Shown here piece after piece: positions 1 to 12,100 of a DNA stretch of 64,000 bases. Position numbers and translations under genes: made by a program. The notes beneath the pieces were generated by a model. It saw nothing but the letters and a program-made list of their open reading frames with translations, searched no databases and had not been told where the DNA came from. Every line of letters starts with the position of its first letter. The stretch's first letter is position 1. The stretch is from Cristatella mucedo (lineage: Eukaryota > Bryozoa > Phylactolaemata > Cristatellidae), in the NCBI GenBank assembly GCA_009760855.2, contig WPIO01000007.1:6854501-6918500 (forward strand). The letters run 5' to 3'.

Positions 1-393
1 GCCTCACGGCTGATGTAACTCTTACAACGAGAACCGACCACTGCTTCCTCGCTTTGCTTACTGCTTTCTCTTTTCCTGCGGCCCGAAGTCCTAGCCTCAG
101 CCTGTAAATAGCGGCTTCACAGGACCCACCCAAACTTGTTGTGTTACCCAGTAAGCTACTAGTGACCATCGAGAACGTTCGCTCGGACAGGCTCAATGAA
201 GAGAAAGCTTACAGAGTAGCAGGCGGCCAGGGGGCGGGGCAGTGAACACTGGAATGGCTTAGCTTCCCTAGCATAGATAGAAATGCAATCTATCATGCAG
301 AGTGACAGTAATTAGTCGCATCGAGAGTTTGTCGCCGGCGAACTGCACGATTCGGGTACAAAGGGTCGTATCGTGTTCACCAATTGCACTCAC

Positions 394-647
394 CGTTGGG
401 TCGTAGTGGGTTTCCGACGCCGATCCATGTGACGGCGGTGGACATGGCAGTTGCCAGGGACGCGGCCGCTCGTTCGAAAGCGCTTGGGCCGGAGATGCAG
501 GAGCCTCTTCTGTGGAAAAGCGAACTTCCGCTGCTAGCACATCGTGATCATCCGACCAATGGTAGTGCCGCTGCAGGTGCAAGTGGGCCTCGAACTCTTT
601 CTTGAGGTCGGGGTCAACCTTGATGCCGTAATAAAGCGAATGCATCT
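394..647 (-). CDS. Internal coding exon of an unrecognised gene continuing off the left edge
   Basis: A minus-strand open frame of about 84 codons lies between an acceptor-like site (gctcgctag, just above 647) and a strong donor (gtgagt at 393-388). The encoded segment begins around MHSLYYGIKVDPDLKKEF, is rich in His, Asp and Glu in its first half, and has a Pro/Ser/Ala-rich second half ending near ETHYDP. The frame stays open past the donor for 42 codons, but the perfect donor makes that part probably intronic. I do not recognise the family. Codon use and GC content are higher than in the surrounding AT-rich DNA, which favours real coding. It needs one nucleotide from the preceding exon, whereas the last well-traced CatSper4 exon ends in phase 0, so it is not simply the next CatSper4 exon. 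It is more likely part of a separate downstream gene on the same strand. Confidence 0.5.
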
Positions 648-1767
648 CTAGCGAGCAAGATTCAGTCGTCTTCCCTCGCTAGAGATGCGGCTGCTTCAAC
701 GCCAAGTAAGATGACCAGTTACGGAGTGTCTAGAAGTGATCCAGCGTCCGATAGCCTCGTTCTAAAAAAGGCTCTCAAACGCCACTAGCGACTCAATGTA
801 AGAGTGCCGCTCTACGTTATTTACTTTAGGGCAGCTTCAATGTAGCTGGACCTCGCTCAGTCCTCGCACGACGCCCATTCTATGACGTCAGTTCAACTCG
901 GCCAGGCTTGAAGTTTGGCGAACATTCGAATGCGCTTGGTCTCGAACTAAGAGCTTTAATTCTAGATGAAAATGTCCCTGTAAAAACGGAGCTTAACGTA
1001 TTTTCTTTTACTGTACCATTCATAACCATAAGGTGAAAAGCGGGCGAAGAGCAAACTAAACGGAAAGCGTGCCAACGGCTCGTCCAACGGGCGAATGCAC
1101 TACGGTTCAACAGACGATCGCCTACGGCAGGCTAGTGGTGTGCTTGACGAACGATGCTAAGAATGTGTCTCTGAAGATGAATACTATTGGCTCGATAAAG
1201 GAAGAAATAATGGTTGCCACGTGTAGTTGTCTTTGGGCTCGCTACAAGTTTTTCATTTCAGGGTAGTACAGATAGAGTGGCCATGTAAAAGTAATCCGCC
1301 TTTTTTCCGTCGCTAGTGATTTTCATAAGCAGAAATGTCTTGCATAGCAATAGATGACCCACTGCTAGAGACCCACTGCTGCTTTAGAAAACTCGCTTGC
1401 TTCGTGCAGCCATCGTGCTCATCTATCTACTCAACTATCCCGGGGCTGAAATTTCACCAGCACTAGCTCACTAATCCCTGAATCTGTACAATAAGCGGTC
1501 GAATCCCCGTACAGTTCTCTGTTTTAGCAGCAAACAAGAGCAGTCTAAATGATGTCTATTTAACTTAGTACAGTACAGTCATTTTTGCACGCACTTCACG
1601 TCCGAGATGGGAGAGCGATCGAGACCTGCAGCAGGCACCACTTTTATTTTTAGCTGCAAGCGGCGTTTGAAAACGTCGGATTTCTGCCGATGTAAGAGTG
1701 AGGCTGTGTAAGCAGCGTCTGCTTTTAAGCAATTAATACTTTTTCAGCATTTTGACGACTTGTAGAT
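648..1767. other. Spacer or intron with no firm feature
   Basis: Mixed-composition DNA. A minus-strand open stretch at 1110-880 has an acceptor-like ttttacag inside it (near 980), but shows no recognisable protein similarity and no paired donor. I do not call it a gene. Confidence 0.4.
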
Positions 1768-1830
1768 AATAATAATAAGTTGTTTGTATAGCGCTCTAAT
1801 AGAACTTTGACAACGAAATTCAAGATAATC
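1768..1830 (-). repeat. Solo LINE/SINE-1 type 3' tail
   Basis: A short (aat)n run followed by a diverged tail reading tagcgctctaatagaac, the reverse complement of the 3' end shared by LINE-A and SINE-1. No body sequence is attached, so this is a strongly 5'-truncated insertion. Confidence 0.45.
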
Positions 1831-2055
1831 AACATTCAAGGGTTAGCAGCAAGCACAGTATCAAGCATGCAAAAGAAAACAAGAATCACGTTTAGGCACG
1901 TGCACGCTCAAGCAAGCATGACGACACCCATGGCCACCGGTTATTAAGACATCTGGCTAGTTACGTGCACTGTCTCATGAACAGGCACCAAAGTACACGG
2001 GAACAAAAAATAGACTCTCAAGTTCACTGGGGCGAAGGATGAGCTTACCAGAATA

Positions 2056-2818
2056 GGTAATAATAATAATAATAATTTACTTGATAAAGCGCCCTCAGAG
2101 AACTTAATCTCTTTCTAAGCGCTTTACATTTGCTGCAAAGGGAAATGCAATTGAATGGTAAGTAAAATCATGCTTAAAAAAACAAACAAAATGAATAACA
2201 TGGTTAGGGGTGACATGCACAGGGTCAGCATGCAAATGTGGTTAGTGGCAGCATGCACAGTGTCAGCACGCATAAGCACGTGAAGGACGAATCACAGGGA
2301 CCCACTAAATGCTGTCCTAAATAGGTGTGTTTTTAAGTTCCTTTTAAATGTGGTCAGGTCAGGGGATGTTCTGACGCAGGTCGGGAGGGAGTTCCAAGCT
2401 TTGGGGGCATACGAACTAAATGCACGGTCTCCAAAGGATTTGAGGTTTGTACGAGGTATTTGTAGACTGTTGGATTCCGAAAAGCGGGTGGTACGATGCT
2501 TGGCCTGATGGGGGGAGTATGTCGGAGAGATAGACTGGAGCCATAGAATGAAGGGACCTAAAAGTGAGCGACAAAACCTTGAAGTCAATCCGTTGCTTGA
2601 CTGGTAACCAGTGCAGGTCGGCGAGAAGTGGATTAATGTGGCAACTGCGACGCTCACGACAGACAAGTCTAGCTGCCGAGTTTTGCACCAGCTGCAATCG
2701 CCTGATCGCACATGCTGGGAGGCCAGTAAGCAGTGAGTTGCAGAAGTCGAGACGAGATGTCACGAATGCATGGACCAACTTAGACGTGGTATCCTTATCT
2801 AAACAAGCCCGAATTTTA
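2056..2818 (-). mobile_element. LINE-A fragment (non-LTR retrotransposon, 3' half of ORF2)
   Basis: The element reads right to left and ends at 2056 in (aat)n. It encodes the conserved region C-terminal to the reverse transcriptase of CR1/L2/Rex1-like elements (HAFVTSRLDFCNSLL, then [20 protein letters not shown], then FGDRAFSSYAPKAWNSLPT). The coding part is split between two frames (2778-2416 and 2711-2292), so a frameshift has broken it. The homology with the copy at 6970 stops near 2818, giving a 5'-truncated dead copy. Assignment to this broad group rests on recalled motifs, and the exact clade is uncertain. Confidence 0.85.
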
Positions 2819-3039
2819 GTTGCGACTTCAAAGATGCAAGGTCATCTCAGGTAGGTCAAGACTTTTGGTTCGTTCGAGCTGAAGGGGTCTATCAGCGAAA
2901 GGTTTCAATTTAGTGACAGGGACAGAGAGATGGCTTGATGGCTGCTGTGCGAGTAGTGCGACAGCAAGGATGTAACGAGGTAGGAGGCGAGGAGGCTGGA
3001 TGGGCTGGTTGCTGCAACCGAGTAAAGTGAACTGCAAGC

Positions 3040-3235
3040 TGTGACTGAGAATTTTGTAGTCAATTCGATGCGTGATAGGGGCCAGTGAAGCCCAGACAGA
3101 AGGGGTTTGATATGGCCGCTACGCCATTGACGACAGACCTGACAAGCTTACGAGTTTTGCACCATTTTCAGACGATTGATTGTGCTTGAAATTGCAGTGT
3201 TGATGACGGAGACACGTGTCCGATTGTTAGTCTAG
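3040..3235 (-). mobile_element. Degenerate LINE-A fragment
   Basis: This is a second, more diverged minus-strand piece of the same LINE region. It matches the part around the DLHWLPV and CNSLL motifs at nucleotide level (for example gacgacagacctgacaagc and gagttttgcaccattttc) but has no open frame. Confidence 0.6.
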
Positions 3236-3427
3236 TGTCTTAATGCCAGAACGGCTACCGACTAGTGACGTACGCCGTAAGTCAGGCGAGGTGGGTGAGC
3301 CGGCTTTGGGCATTGACATATTGCCCCCTCATTGGTTGCTCTATATGTCGGCCGATCTCATCTTACCAGCCAATCGCGGACAATTGTGGATAATTGTGGT
3401 CCTCGCGGCGCGAATTTTATATATGCT

Positions 3428-3580
3428 AGATCATATATATATATATAAATATATATATATATAAATATATATATATATAATTTGGAGAATATATATAAAT
3501 ATATATATATTCGTTATATATATATATATATATATATAATCTCTCCATTGGCGATAAACTAAAGCCTAGAATATATATTA

Positions 3581-3618
<38 letters not shown>
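3428..3618. repeat. Compound (TA)n microsatellite
   Basis: Four runs of alternating T and A (about 3428-3475, 3489-3508, 3516-3538 and 3583-3615) are separated by short unique pieces. Open frames reported across such tracts (Ile-Tyr repeats) are artefacts. Confidence 0.95.
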
Positions 3619-3619
<1 letters not shown>

Positions 3620-3659
3620 GCGTAAGTTTAACGTCAACGTTGAGATTCCATAGGAAATT

Positions 3660-4352
3660 AAGCAGCAACAAGGCCTTCTTTGAGCCACACCTGCTTCATC
3701 GTTAGTTGTATGCCGTAGCACTTTCCACCACGCTCCATGTCGTCATGCTAACTGCATGAGTGAGCCATACTCATTTATAGCGGTACGCTGACGCCGTCCC
3801 GTGAAACAGTTGACGAGATCAGCTAAAAGGATGCTGATAAAAAGTGCTATATTACATTATTGATAGTCTCGCGAGACTCTATGCATACTGCAGTACGTAC
3901 AGCATAAAATGTTTTTCAAAGTGATGGCTGTTATTATTGGCATTCTGTCCCCAACACCAAGTTTAAAATGTTGGCAGTTATCTATCGCCCTTGCTTAATT
4001 TCCGATTTTTGTAATCTCATTTAGATTCTGTGATCTAAAACGGGTCTATTCGTCGTAACGGCTGATTTCTTGTAAGATCCCAATTGGCCCATTAAGTGCC
4101 AACAAAATGGACTGCTTCATTTTCTCTTGTGGCTCGTGTGCATGGGCCCACTTACAAAGAAGGTCACACGTTCAATTAAATATTCTGTAATGAGTGTATG
4201 AAGTCAAATCATAATACTACTGGATTACTTGTATCTGAAAAAATGCGGATCTCATTCAGTTGCAGTTTTTGTCTTTTCAAAATTTTATGCAAATCGCTAA
4301 ACCATAAGAGCTTTGATAGTGATGCGTCCCGCAAAAATATTTTCGCTCCTAA
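3660..4352. other. AT-rich spacer, nothing identified
   Basis: No open frame with family resemblance, no repeat consensus and no RNA gene could be seen here. Confidence 0.5.
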
Positions 4353-4508
4353 GCTGATTTAACAGCCTTCTTTATATAGAGACAGAAGAGCCTACGCGGC
4401 TTTCACACCGTTTGCAGTGATCAATTAAGGATCAACTATTGCAAGACTGGAACCCACGTCCCAGATCGTGAAGAGCGAGTACCTTACCCCTAGGCTAAGA
4501 CGAAGGGG
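4353..4508 (-). repeat. SINE-2 copy
   Basis: Reverse-oriented copy of a tRNA-derived SINE. The 3' part (gctgatttaacagcc, then gacagaagagcc) comes first on the plus strand. It is followed by the B-box-like segment (ggaacccacg) and the head (ccttacccctaggctaag). Diverged from the consensus. Confidence 0.75.
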
Positions 4509-5039
4509 GGTCTCTGCTAAATCCATTGTCTTACCAGCCCTCACTGGTGGAATGCTACATAAATATGCTAGTTGCTATTCTCGGCAAGTTTTATTCTCCA
4601 ACTACCTACATTGTAAGACCTAGCCAATACGGCCTATAATTTACTGGAGACATTATACTAGTTATGACGCTAAGCCCGAGTTGAGCAAGCATAAAAAAGA
4701 TCAAGAATCGCTGGCGACTATTGACTGACTGACATATAAATACGACAATAGGTCATAGATCATAGATTGTAGATCGCAATAATCCATCCTAGCTAAGGCA
4801 AAGTTTAGCTAAAAAAGTAGTTTTCGGACCCAGCAGTTGCACCATCCAAAAATGCCTACGTCTATCTTAAAAAAATCTCCTTAAATCAACCACTCCCTTG
4901 CCAGTTTTTTACCTTGTGCTCCTTGTGACTGTATAGAAAATTGCTCCCTTAGCTTTTGTCAGCAAGATAAATAATAATAATAAGAAATGTTTTATAGATA
5001 TCTTTGTAGATAAGATCAGAGAGCTGACCCTTTTTTGAG

Positions 5040-5870
5040 CTACTGACCACCAAGTGACAGACGTCACCACCTGACGTGATCTAGGCTTTCATTTTAATGA
5101 AGATGGCACTCAGCTGTGCCTGTGCATTGATACTTCCCTACCTTCCAGGATATGAAACCCTCAAAACTCCCCCTTTCAGTACGCACAGCTGATCTATGCA
5201 TCTGGATGGCGGCAAAACTCCTTAAAAGGATCGAAGATAACACCGAATAACTAGCTACGGGAGAACCTAAAATGACTCAGCATTTGAAAGCCCACCCCTC
5301 AAAATGCAACCAGCAGTCTCTTGTAGAATATGTACGTAATCTGGGTCTCCTGTTCCAATGTGACCTTTCATTAGATGACCACATCATCCCTACAGTCGAG
5401 TCTGCCTACATTTAGCGAGCACCACCACAAAATTAAATTTGGGCCAGCTTAGACTAGGATACAATAGCCAAGCAGGTCTAAGCATTTATTTACTTCTTCC
5501 GGTCTTCCTGCCTCTGCAATACGATGCTCACACTTAATGCAAAACTCCGAAGTTATTTATTTATGTCGTGAAAGTCATAATCGCCACATTACACAACTTC
5601 TTAGAGAAGTATGCTGACTCCTTTTCAAGCAGTGTTTTAACTTAAAAGATTCTACAGCTCACTTTTTAGTTCCTTCATTCTCTGGAGCTCCTGAATACCC
5701 AGCGCAAATAGACTCGGGCTTCTCATTGCTTCCCCTGCTGCTCTGACTCAAGTCGTTTAGCTGTGCCTCTAACCAACCTGAAATCCTTTGAGGACCGTAC
5801 GGTCACTTCATACACTTTTAACGACTAAAACTTGGTACAGGCGCACACTATGGCATATCCTAATATGAAG
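5040..5870 (+). mobile_element. Degenerate LINE-A copy
   Basis: Plus-strand remnant. Recognisable pieces are a segment like the end of the reverse transcriptase (gaagatggcactcagctgtg, from an ADDTQLY-type motif), the stretch gtgacctttcattagatgac, and the later cctctaaccaacctgaaatcc. Many stops and indels; an old copy. Confidence 0.65.
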
Positions 5871-6969
5871 ACATAAAAAGAAGCTAAATACCTACTTTTT
5901 TCTGACAAAACGTGTCTCAGGGCCTCTGTTTTTAGAGAAGACTCAGTATCTGAATATACGGGTATGTTACTGCCGTTCAGGTTTCGAAAGGAAATAAAAG
6001 CAATATCGACAACCCTAAGCTAAAGATCAGAGGTCTGGGCTAGAGGTCACGGATCGGAACTGTATTATGGAGCTAGAGGTCTGTTGACTAGATTCTACAT
6101 ATGTTTTATGTGGCTATAATGAAGATGCACTCAGTAGGCTGCCTATTGAGCAGCCAGTAAAGCACTGGATTTATATTTTGCACAATGTAGAATTACTATC
6201 AGATCATTACTTAGATTTGCCCTCAACAGCCAGCTTGGATAATATTTTCTGAACGACAGTCAATCGCATTCTTAAAATAATTTAAACTATATAAGATGAT
6301 ATGGAGTCCTACACATATAAATAATTGGTCATAATAATAATAAAATTGTGATATAAATATCTGTTTATGTATTCTTGAATCCTTTTTTAATATACGATAT
6401 AGATGATCGTGTTTTTGAATCACCTACGAGTGAGTTTTGATCCAATTCTATACAGCAGTATGATTGAAGCTGTTAGGAGCTAGCGACCGATATCGGCCGA
6501 TCATTTTGGAGTCCAGCATTTGACACACATGTGCTAGTTTCTGGGTTGCTGTGTTCCGGTCGTAGACTCTTGGTTGGTGGCGATCCGCCGAGCCGTGTTT
6601 TTGAGAACATCGTCCAAATTGTGCGTCGGATAATCGTCGGCGTCTACTTGTACTTTCTCAGTCAGTGCAATGAGATTGGATATTATATCTCCTTTCATTT
6701 TCTACAGAACATGTAATGATTAAAATTATAAGATTGAATTAATTAGTGTGAATATGCAGAAATTATTAGATATATACAGTCAGCCAAGAGTCAGAGGGCT
6801 ATAGATGTCTAAGCAGAAACTAGATTTACAAGCTGTAGTTGGTGTATCGCCACGATCAGCAGCACTCAGCCGAAGCATTTCATAGACTCAGCCAGATTGA
6901 AGTTCATGTTTAAATGCACATTCACATGCATGATCTGATACAATTTAGTGGCCTCTTTAGTATTTGTTT
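5871..6969. other. AT-rich spacer, nothing identified
   Basis: Low-complexity AT-rich DNA with short random open frames only. No splice-flanked exon or repeat consensus recognised. Confidence 0.5.
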
Positions 6970-7828
6970 TGGTAGGTGTCATATTCCAAAGCGACCTCTC
7001 GTTAGACGACCACATCAGCTCCACAGTCAAATCAGCCTATTTTCAGCTTCATAACATTGCTAAAATTAGGGCTTGTTTAGATAAGGATACCACGTCCAAG
7101 TTGGTCCATGCATTCGTGACATCTCGTCTCGACTTCTGCAACTCACTGCTTACTGGCCTACCAGCATGTGCGATCAGGCGATTGCAGCTGGTGCAAAACT
7201 CTGCAGCTAGGCTTGTCTGTTGTGAGCGTCGCAGTTGCCACATTACTCCACTTCTCGCCGACCTGCACTGGTTACCAGTCAAGCAACGGATTGACTTCAA
7301 GGTTTTGTCGCTCACTTTTAGGTCTCTTCATTCTATGGCTCCAGCCTATCTTTCAGAGATACTACCCCATCAGGCAAAGCATCGTACCACTCGCTTTTCG
7401 GAATCCAACAGTCTAGAAATACCTCGTACAAACCTCAAATCCTTTGGAGACCGTGCATTTAGCTCGTATGCTCCCACAGCCTGGAACTCCCTCCCGACCT
7501 GCATCAGAACATCCCCTGACCTGACCACATTTAAAAGAAACTTAAAAACATTCCTATTTAGGACAGCATTTAGTGGGTCCTTGTGATTCGTCCTCGATGT
7601 GCTTATGCGTGCTGACACTGTTCATGCTGCCACTAACCACATTTGCATGCTGACCCAGTGCATGTAACCCCTAACCATGTTATTCATTTTGTTTGTTTTT
7701 CAAGCATGATTTTACTTACTATTCTATTGCGTATCACTTTGCAGCAAATGTAAAGCGCCTAGAAAGAGATTAAGTTCTCTGAGGGCGCTTTATCAAGTGC
7801 AATATTATTATTATTATTATTATTATTA
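6970..7828 (+). mobile_element. LINE-A, best preserved 3' half in the window
   Basis: An uninterrupted open frame (to the stop at 7586) encodes the end of the reverse transcriptase and the C-terminal domain of a CR1/L2/Rex1-like non-LTR element. The motifs in order are [55 protein letters not shown] and SSYAPTAWNSLPTCI. After a 3' UTR of about 240 nt containing the conserved tail (agcgcctagaaagagattaa, then the gagggcgctttatcaagtg box), it ends in (att)n near 7828. It lacks the catalytic RT and endonuclease regions, so it is 5'-truncated. Its intact frame suggests it is among the younger copies here. Confidence 0.9.
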
Positions 7829-8033
7829 AGAGAAATGAAGATAAGGAGGAGAAAGAAAAGAGTGCCCCCCATCGTTGCATTGTGGAAGGCACTGTGGCCG
7901 TCTTGTCTGCACAGTGAAGGGCCGGGATGATGTTCTCAAAGTTTTCTACCGGTAGTCGAGTAGTTCACCAGATCCCTCTGTTATAAACTGAATAAGCATG
8001 CTATCATGCACATTATACCGACCGCATATATTT

Positions 8034-8038
<5 letters not shown>

Positions 8039-8132
<94 letters not shown>

Positions 8133-8166
8133 CTCTCTCCGTCTCACTTTCTCTGTCTCTCTCTCT
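8039..8166. repeat. (CT)n microsatellite
   Basis: About 90 nt of uninterrupted CT dinucleotides followed by slightly interrupted CT/CCGT units. Translations as Leu-Ser repeats are artefacts. Confidence 0.97.
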
Positions 8167-8199
8167 ACTTTTATCGCTAAATCCCTCCTTTACTCCCAG

Positions 8200-8460
8200 T
8201 CAGAGACGAAACCTGGATTGAAGTGCCGGGGTGGCACGGGAGTCTGGGGGCGGAGACCCGCTGTAAAGGGGGATCTGGGGGAGAGTCCCCACAGCGACGG
8301 CATATCGACGGCGTATCGTGCAGCCCGGCAAAGCACCAAGGGCCCGCGGTCGCGCTTGCCGGCCTCTGGCCGCCAGACCGGGTGTCAGACTCAGCTCTCA
8401 TCTAACATGCCACGGGTGGCGGCTGCTACCCTTGCCTGGCTTCGCCTCTGCTCCCAGTGG
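8200..8460. other. Short GC-rich island of unknown nature
   Basis: About 260 nt with clearly higher GC than the flanks and several overlapping open frames, none with recognisable homology. It could be a diverged exon, a SINE body or simply a GC-rich insertion. Confidence 0.3.
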
Positions 8461-8534
8461 GTTTATCAGGTCAAAATTGAGTCAGTATGAAGCAATCTTC
8501 TGTTGTTGAAATATTGCGTTACCAGATTTGGCTA

Positions 8535-8607
8535 AAGCCTTTCATTTACGAAAGAGATTGAGTTCTCTGAGGGCACTTCATCAAGCGTATTGTTATTATT
8601 ATTATTA
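8535..8607 (+). repeat. Solo LINE-A 3' tail
   Basis: Only the terminal box (gaaagagattgagttctctg, then gagggcacttcatcaagcg) and the (att)n tract are present. Confidence 0.8.
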
Positions 8608-9089
8608 AATAGTATTTACATAAATAAATGACAGCTGCAATTCGTTCTGACTTTCCTACTAAGTTAGAAATAATTGTTTGCCTATTATAACTATTTAAAG
8701 AGTATGCATAGGGCAGATGTGCAGCATGCCTATTCAGCTTTCCATAAGTCGGTCATGATAGGGATGGTGGTCGAGAATTTTCTACCAACGGACGACAAAC
8801 AAGAAAGAAGAAAAAGGGTGGCGAAAAAGTGGGGGGGGGTGCGGAATAATCCTATACAAGTTTCGAGGCTGACTAGCTTAGGCGGCGTGCACGCGAGACG
8901 ACCTTAGAATTGGGCCTATTTAAATACCTGTACATATTACTTGCATTTTAAGAGTGCCCTGATTTCACTCCGCTGCACTCGTCTTTATCCTGCTGCTTCT
9001 AGAGCGACACTCACAACAAAGTTTCAGAACCTCCAGCAACGGTGGATCTGGGTCGCGAAAACTACGGATGCGCTAGATTCGCTTGACAT

Positions 9090-9134
9090 TCACATCGAGA
9101 TCTGTCTCGCATACTCTTGAGACACCTCCAGAAG
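9090..9134 (-). CDS. CATSPER4: Possible terminal CatSper4 exon with stop
   Basis: A phase-0 stretch of 14 codons (LLEVSQEYARQISM) followed by TGA at 9092-9090, preceded by a weak acceptor (tagcaaag). It would close the gene at about the expected length, but the site is weak and the segment is too short to be sure. Confidence 0.3.
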   Translation of the reverse strand, partial: LLEVSQEYARQISM

Positions 9135-12100
9135 CTTTGCTATTGTAACCTGAGCATGTTTGAAGGGAGCCCACGAAATAATCAATCAGCAGCAGAAAGG
9201 AAACTATAGCAGAAACGTATAAGCTCGTTAGCTGCGCGATCGAAGACCCGGCGGATTACCTTTAAGTCCGCCATTGCAGCGACGGACGACTTAGGCGTTT
9301 GGGTTTCAGGTTCTTCTCCTACGCCTTCTTCGACATTGAGCGCGCACACAGCTTCAAATATCTACAACGGTATCACTGATATCCACCGCAGAGAGCAATA
9401 CCATTTTGGGCTTTAGATATGTTTGCATAGGAACGATTAAAACGCGAAGAGTTCAGCCGAGACTTCGATGGACCTAGCATCGAGGTCTGAATCTATAGAC
9501 ACTTCAAGCAGGTGCCACCGAACTTTCGGATTAGTCATTCTCAAAGGCATCTATTGAAAGCGCTTTCTTAAAAGGCAAAGTTTAAACTATGGCCTGTTTT
9601 TCGTAATGGCTTTTAGGGTTTATTGTTTTCTATCAGGTGAAATTTATTATATATTCGTAAAACTCCTTACCTTGTCAAGGTCCTCCCGAATAGTTTTGTA
9701 CTCAGCTAAGTTTTCTTCAAGGGCTATGAGCGTCATACAATAGTGTTCAAACTTTTCTGAATTCAGTCCTTTCAAGTCCTAAAATAGCTCACACAGATAG
9801 CTCAAATGTAGGGTTACATGGCTTAGCCATTACACAAGGACTGCGTTCGACTGCAGCATGAGCGCGTACTTGACGTACCGGATTAAGTATGGCCGTCTGC
9901 GATGCAAAGTCAAATCCTTTGGTCGCCTCTTCAAACGGTATTACTGGTATATGCGTCAGTGTCTCTATTTTACCGAATGGTAATCGTACATAATTAAGTC
10001 GCTGTTAAATCCACGAATGCCGAGTTTATAGGCAAGCAGCACATTCACACACCGCCCGTCCGCCTCGTGCGTCCAACATTCTCCCTTACCGTTAGCCTCA
10101 CTCAGAGAAGTCTTCTTTCCGTTTTCTGCTTTGATCTCGTTCATTGCGAGTTCCTAAAGGATATCGAGACATTTTATAATAATAATAATAATAATAACAC
10201 ATTTGATAAGGCCCCCTCAGAGAACTCAGTCTCTTTCTAGGCGCTTTACATTTGCTGCAAAGGAAACAAATGGTTAGTGGTAGCATGCATAGATGAACAA
10301 AAAGGATAACATGGTTAGGGGGTGACATGCACAAGGTCAGCATGCAAGTGTGGTTAGTGGCAGTATGCATAGTGTCAGCGCACATAAGCACATAAAGCGC
10401 CAACTGGCTTTTTTAAGCGGCAAGTTTGAAGCGGCCTTGTTTCGTTGACGCCTGGTATGCTAGTTATTCAGTGGTTCTTTGTAGTAGGAGGAGAGGACTT
10501 ATGTCAACATGCAGGCGGAGGAAAGGTGCCGAAATCTTGCGTCGCCTGCGCTCCTGGTTGACCTGACCCCGTACTGTGGGAGGATGTATATATGCGGTTG
10601 CAAACTCCGTCGCACTTTATGCAAAGAAAATCAATATTTCATCACCGCACCATCGTTCGAGAAAGTATGGCTTCTTAAAAGAGGTTACGAGGGAACGCTA
10701 TGATTCTGCGACCGTATAAAATAAGCTGTCTAGACGGAGTAATTCGGCGCTACGGACCAGGTGCAATTGGCCAGGCAGATGGCGAGGTTTTCGGTCAGGA
10801 ATTCGCTAATGTCTTTCGATTCTTCCCGAGCAGTGCCGAACCTTGAATGTACCAGATCCAGCCAATAGTAGCGGATGGCTTTGCGGGGTGCTGGAGGCAG
10901 TGAGGGAGGCTGTAGTGCAATAGTACTTCTAGCTCCGTCCAGAAGGAGGCGGCGGTAGCCTGTTTGGTAAAATAGCTTTCGCTACTGAAAACACGCAGGG
11001 ATAAATACGAAGCGCTATTCATCATTTTTGACTAGCATATGGCGCCAGTTGGTGCAAGAACTGTCAATGACGATATGCTCTATTAGAAACGGAAGTCTAA
11101 ACGAGTTCACAGAAACTCGTTGACCAAAAACATAGCGTGATAATAAACAATCGTAAGGTCGTCTAGGGAAATATCGTTTTTGGGAATAATATTAATAATA
11201 ATACATTTATATAGCGCCCTCGGAGAAATTAATCTCTTTCTAAACACTTTACATTTGCTGCAAAGGAATCGCGGTAAAATGAGCAGTGGTAAAATGCTCA
11301 ATGACAACCTAACATAACATGGTTAGAGGTGACAGGCACCGAGTTCGCTTTCAAATATTGTAAGTGGTAGCATGCACAGCGTCAGCATGCATAAGCACGC
11401 ATAGGACGAATCGCATGGATCCGCTAATGATGTGATACACATATACGTTTTTAGCTTTTTTTTAATGTCCTCAAGGCAGGGCATGTCATGGCGGCGGTCG
11501 GAAGTGAGTTCCAGACTTTGGGAGCATATGAACTAAAGGCACGGTCTCCAAAGGATCTGAGGTACGTACGAGGTGAAACGATTAGACTAAGAGGAGCGGG
11601 TGGTACGATGCTTAACCTAATAGGAGAGTAGATCTAATAGGTTCTGCTGGGCTGCTGCAATAGTATGCAGCAGCTTCACCGCGGCAATGACTCCGCTGGC
11701 CATAGAATCCATTGAGTCGTGAATCTCGCAAGACCACACTAAGGGTCCTTTCCTCCTAAATCCTTTTCGGATTTCCGCACCATCATGTTGCGCTCCGACT
11801 CTGCCTGCCAGTGCCAACTGCTCAACGGCGTGCTTAGTGGCGAAGCGATATCGACGGCAAGCTCTTCACGTAAATGCAAGCACATCACTGACTGAGCAGT
11901 AGGTTGGGTCAAGGACGCATCATGAAACCAAGAAGAATACCGCCGCACTGGTGAGAAAAAAGCCGTGCTCCGTGTTCCGTGTCCTCACTAGTCAAACCTG
12001 CTTAACTTAACGAAGGAAAATAACACTAAAAGCAACTGTCCCATCGTCAGTCAAAATGGGCGAGTTACTGGGACACTAGGCTCGGGCTTCGACGCAGAGG

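Noticed and set aside
880-1110. Coding exon on the minus strand
   Set aside because: An acceptor-like ttttacag is present, but no donor, no homology, and the frame ends at a stop.
3243-3671. Ile-Tyr repeat proteins
   Set aside because: Artefacts of (TA)n tracts, as are those at 14318-14833 and 14456-14662.
7998-8221. Leu-Ser repeat proteins
   Set aside because: Artefacts of the (CT)n microsatellite.
11617-11948. Extra CatSper4 tail exon
   Set aside because: The frame DSMASGVIAAVKLLHTIAAAQ looks helical, but I found no paired splice sites in phase, and the 3' part overlaps the end of a LINE-A fragment.
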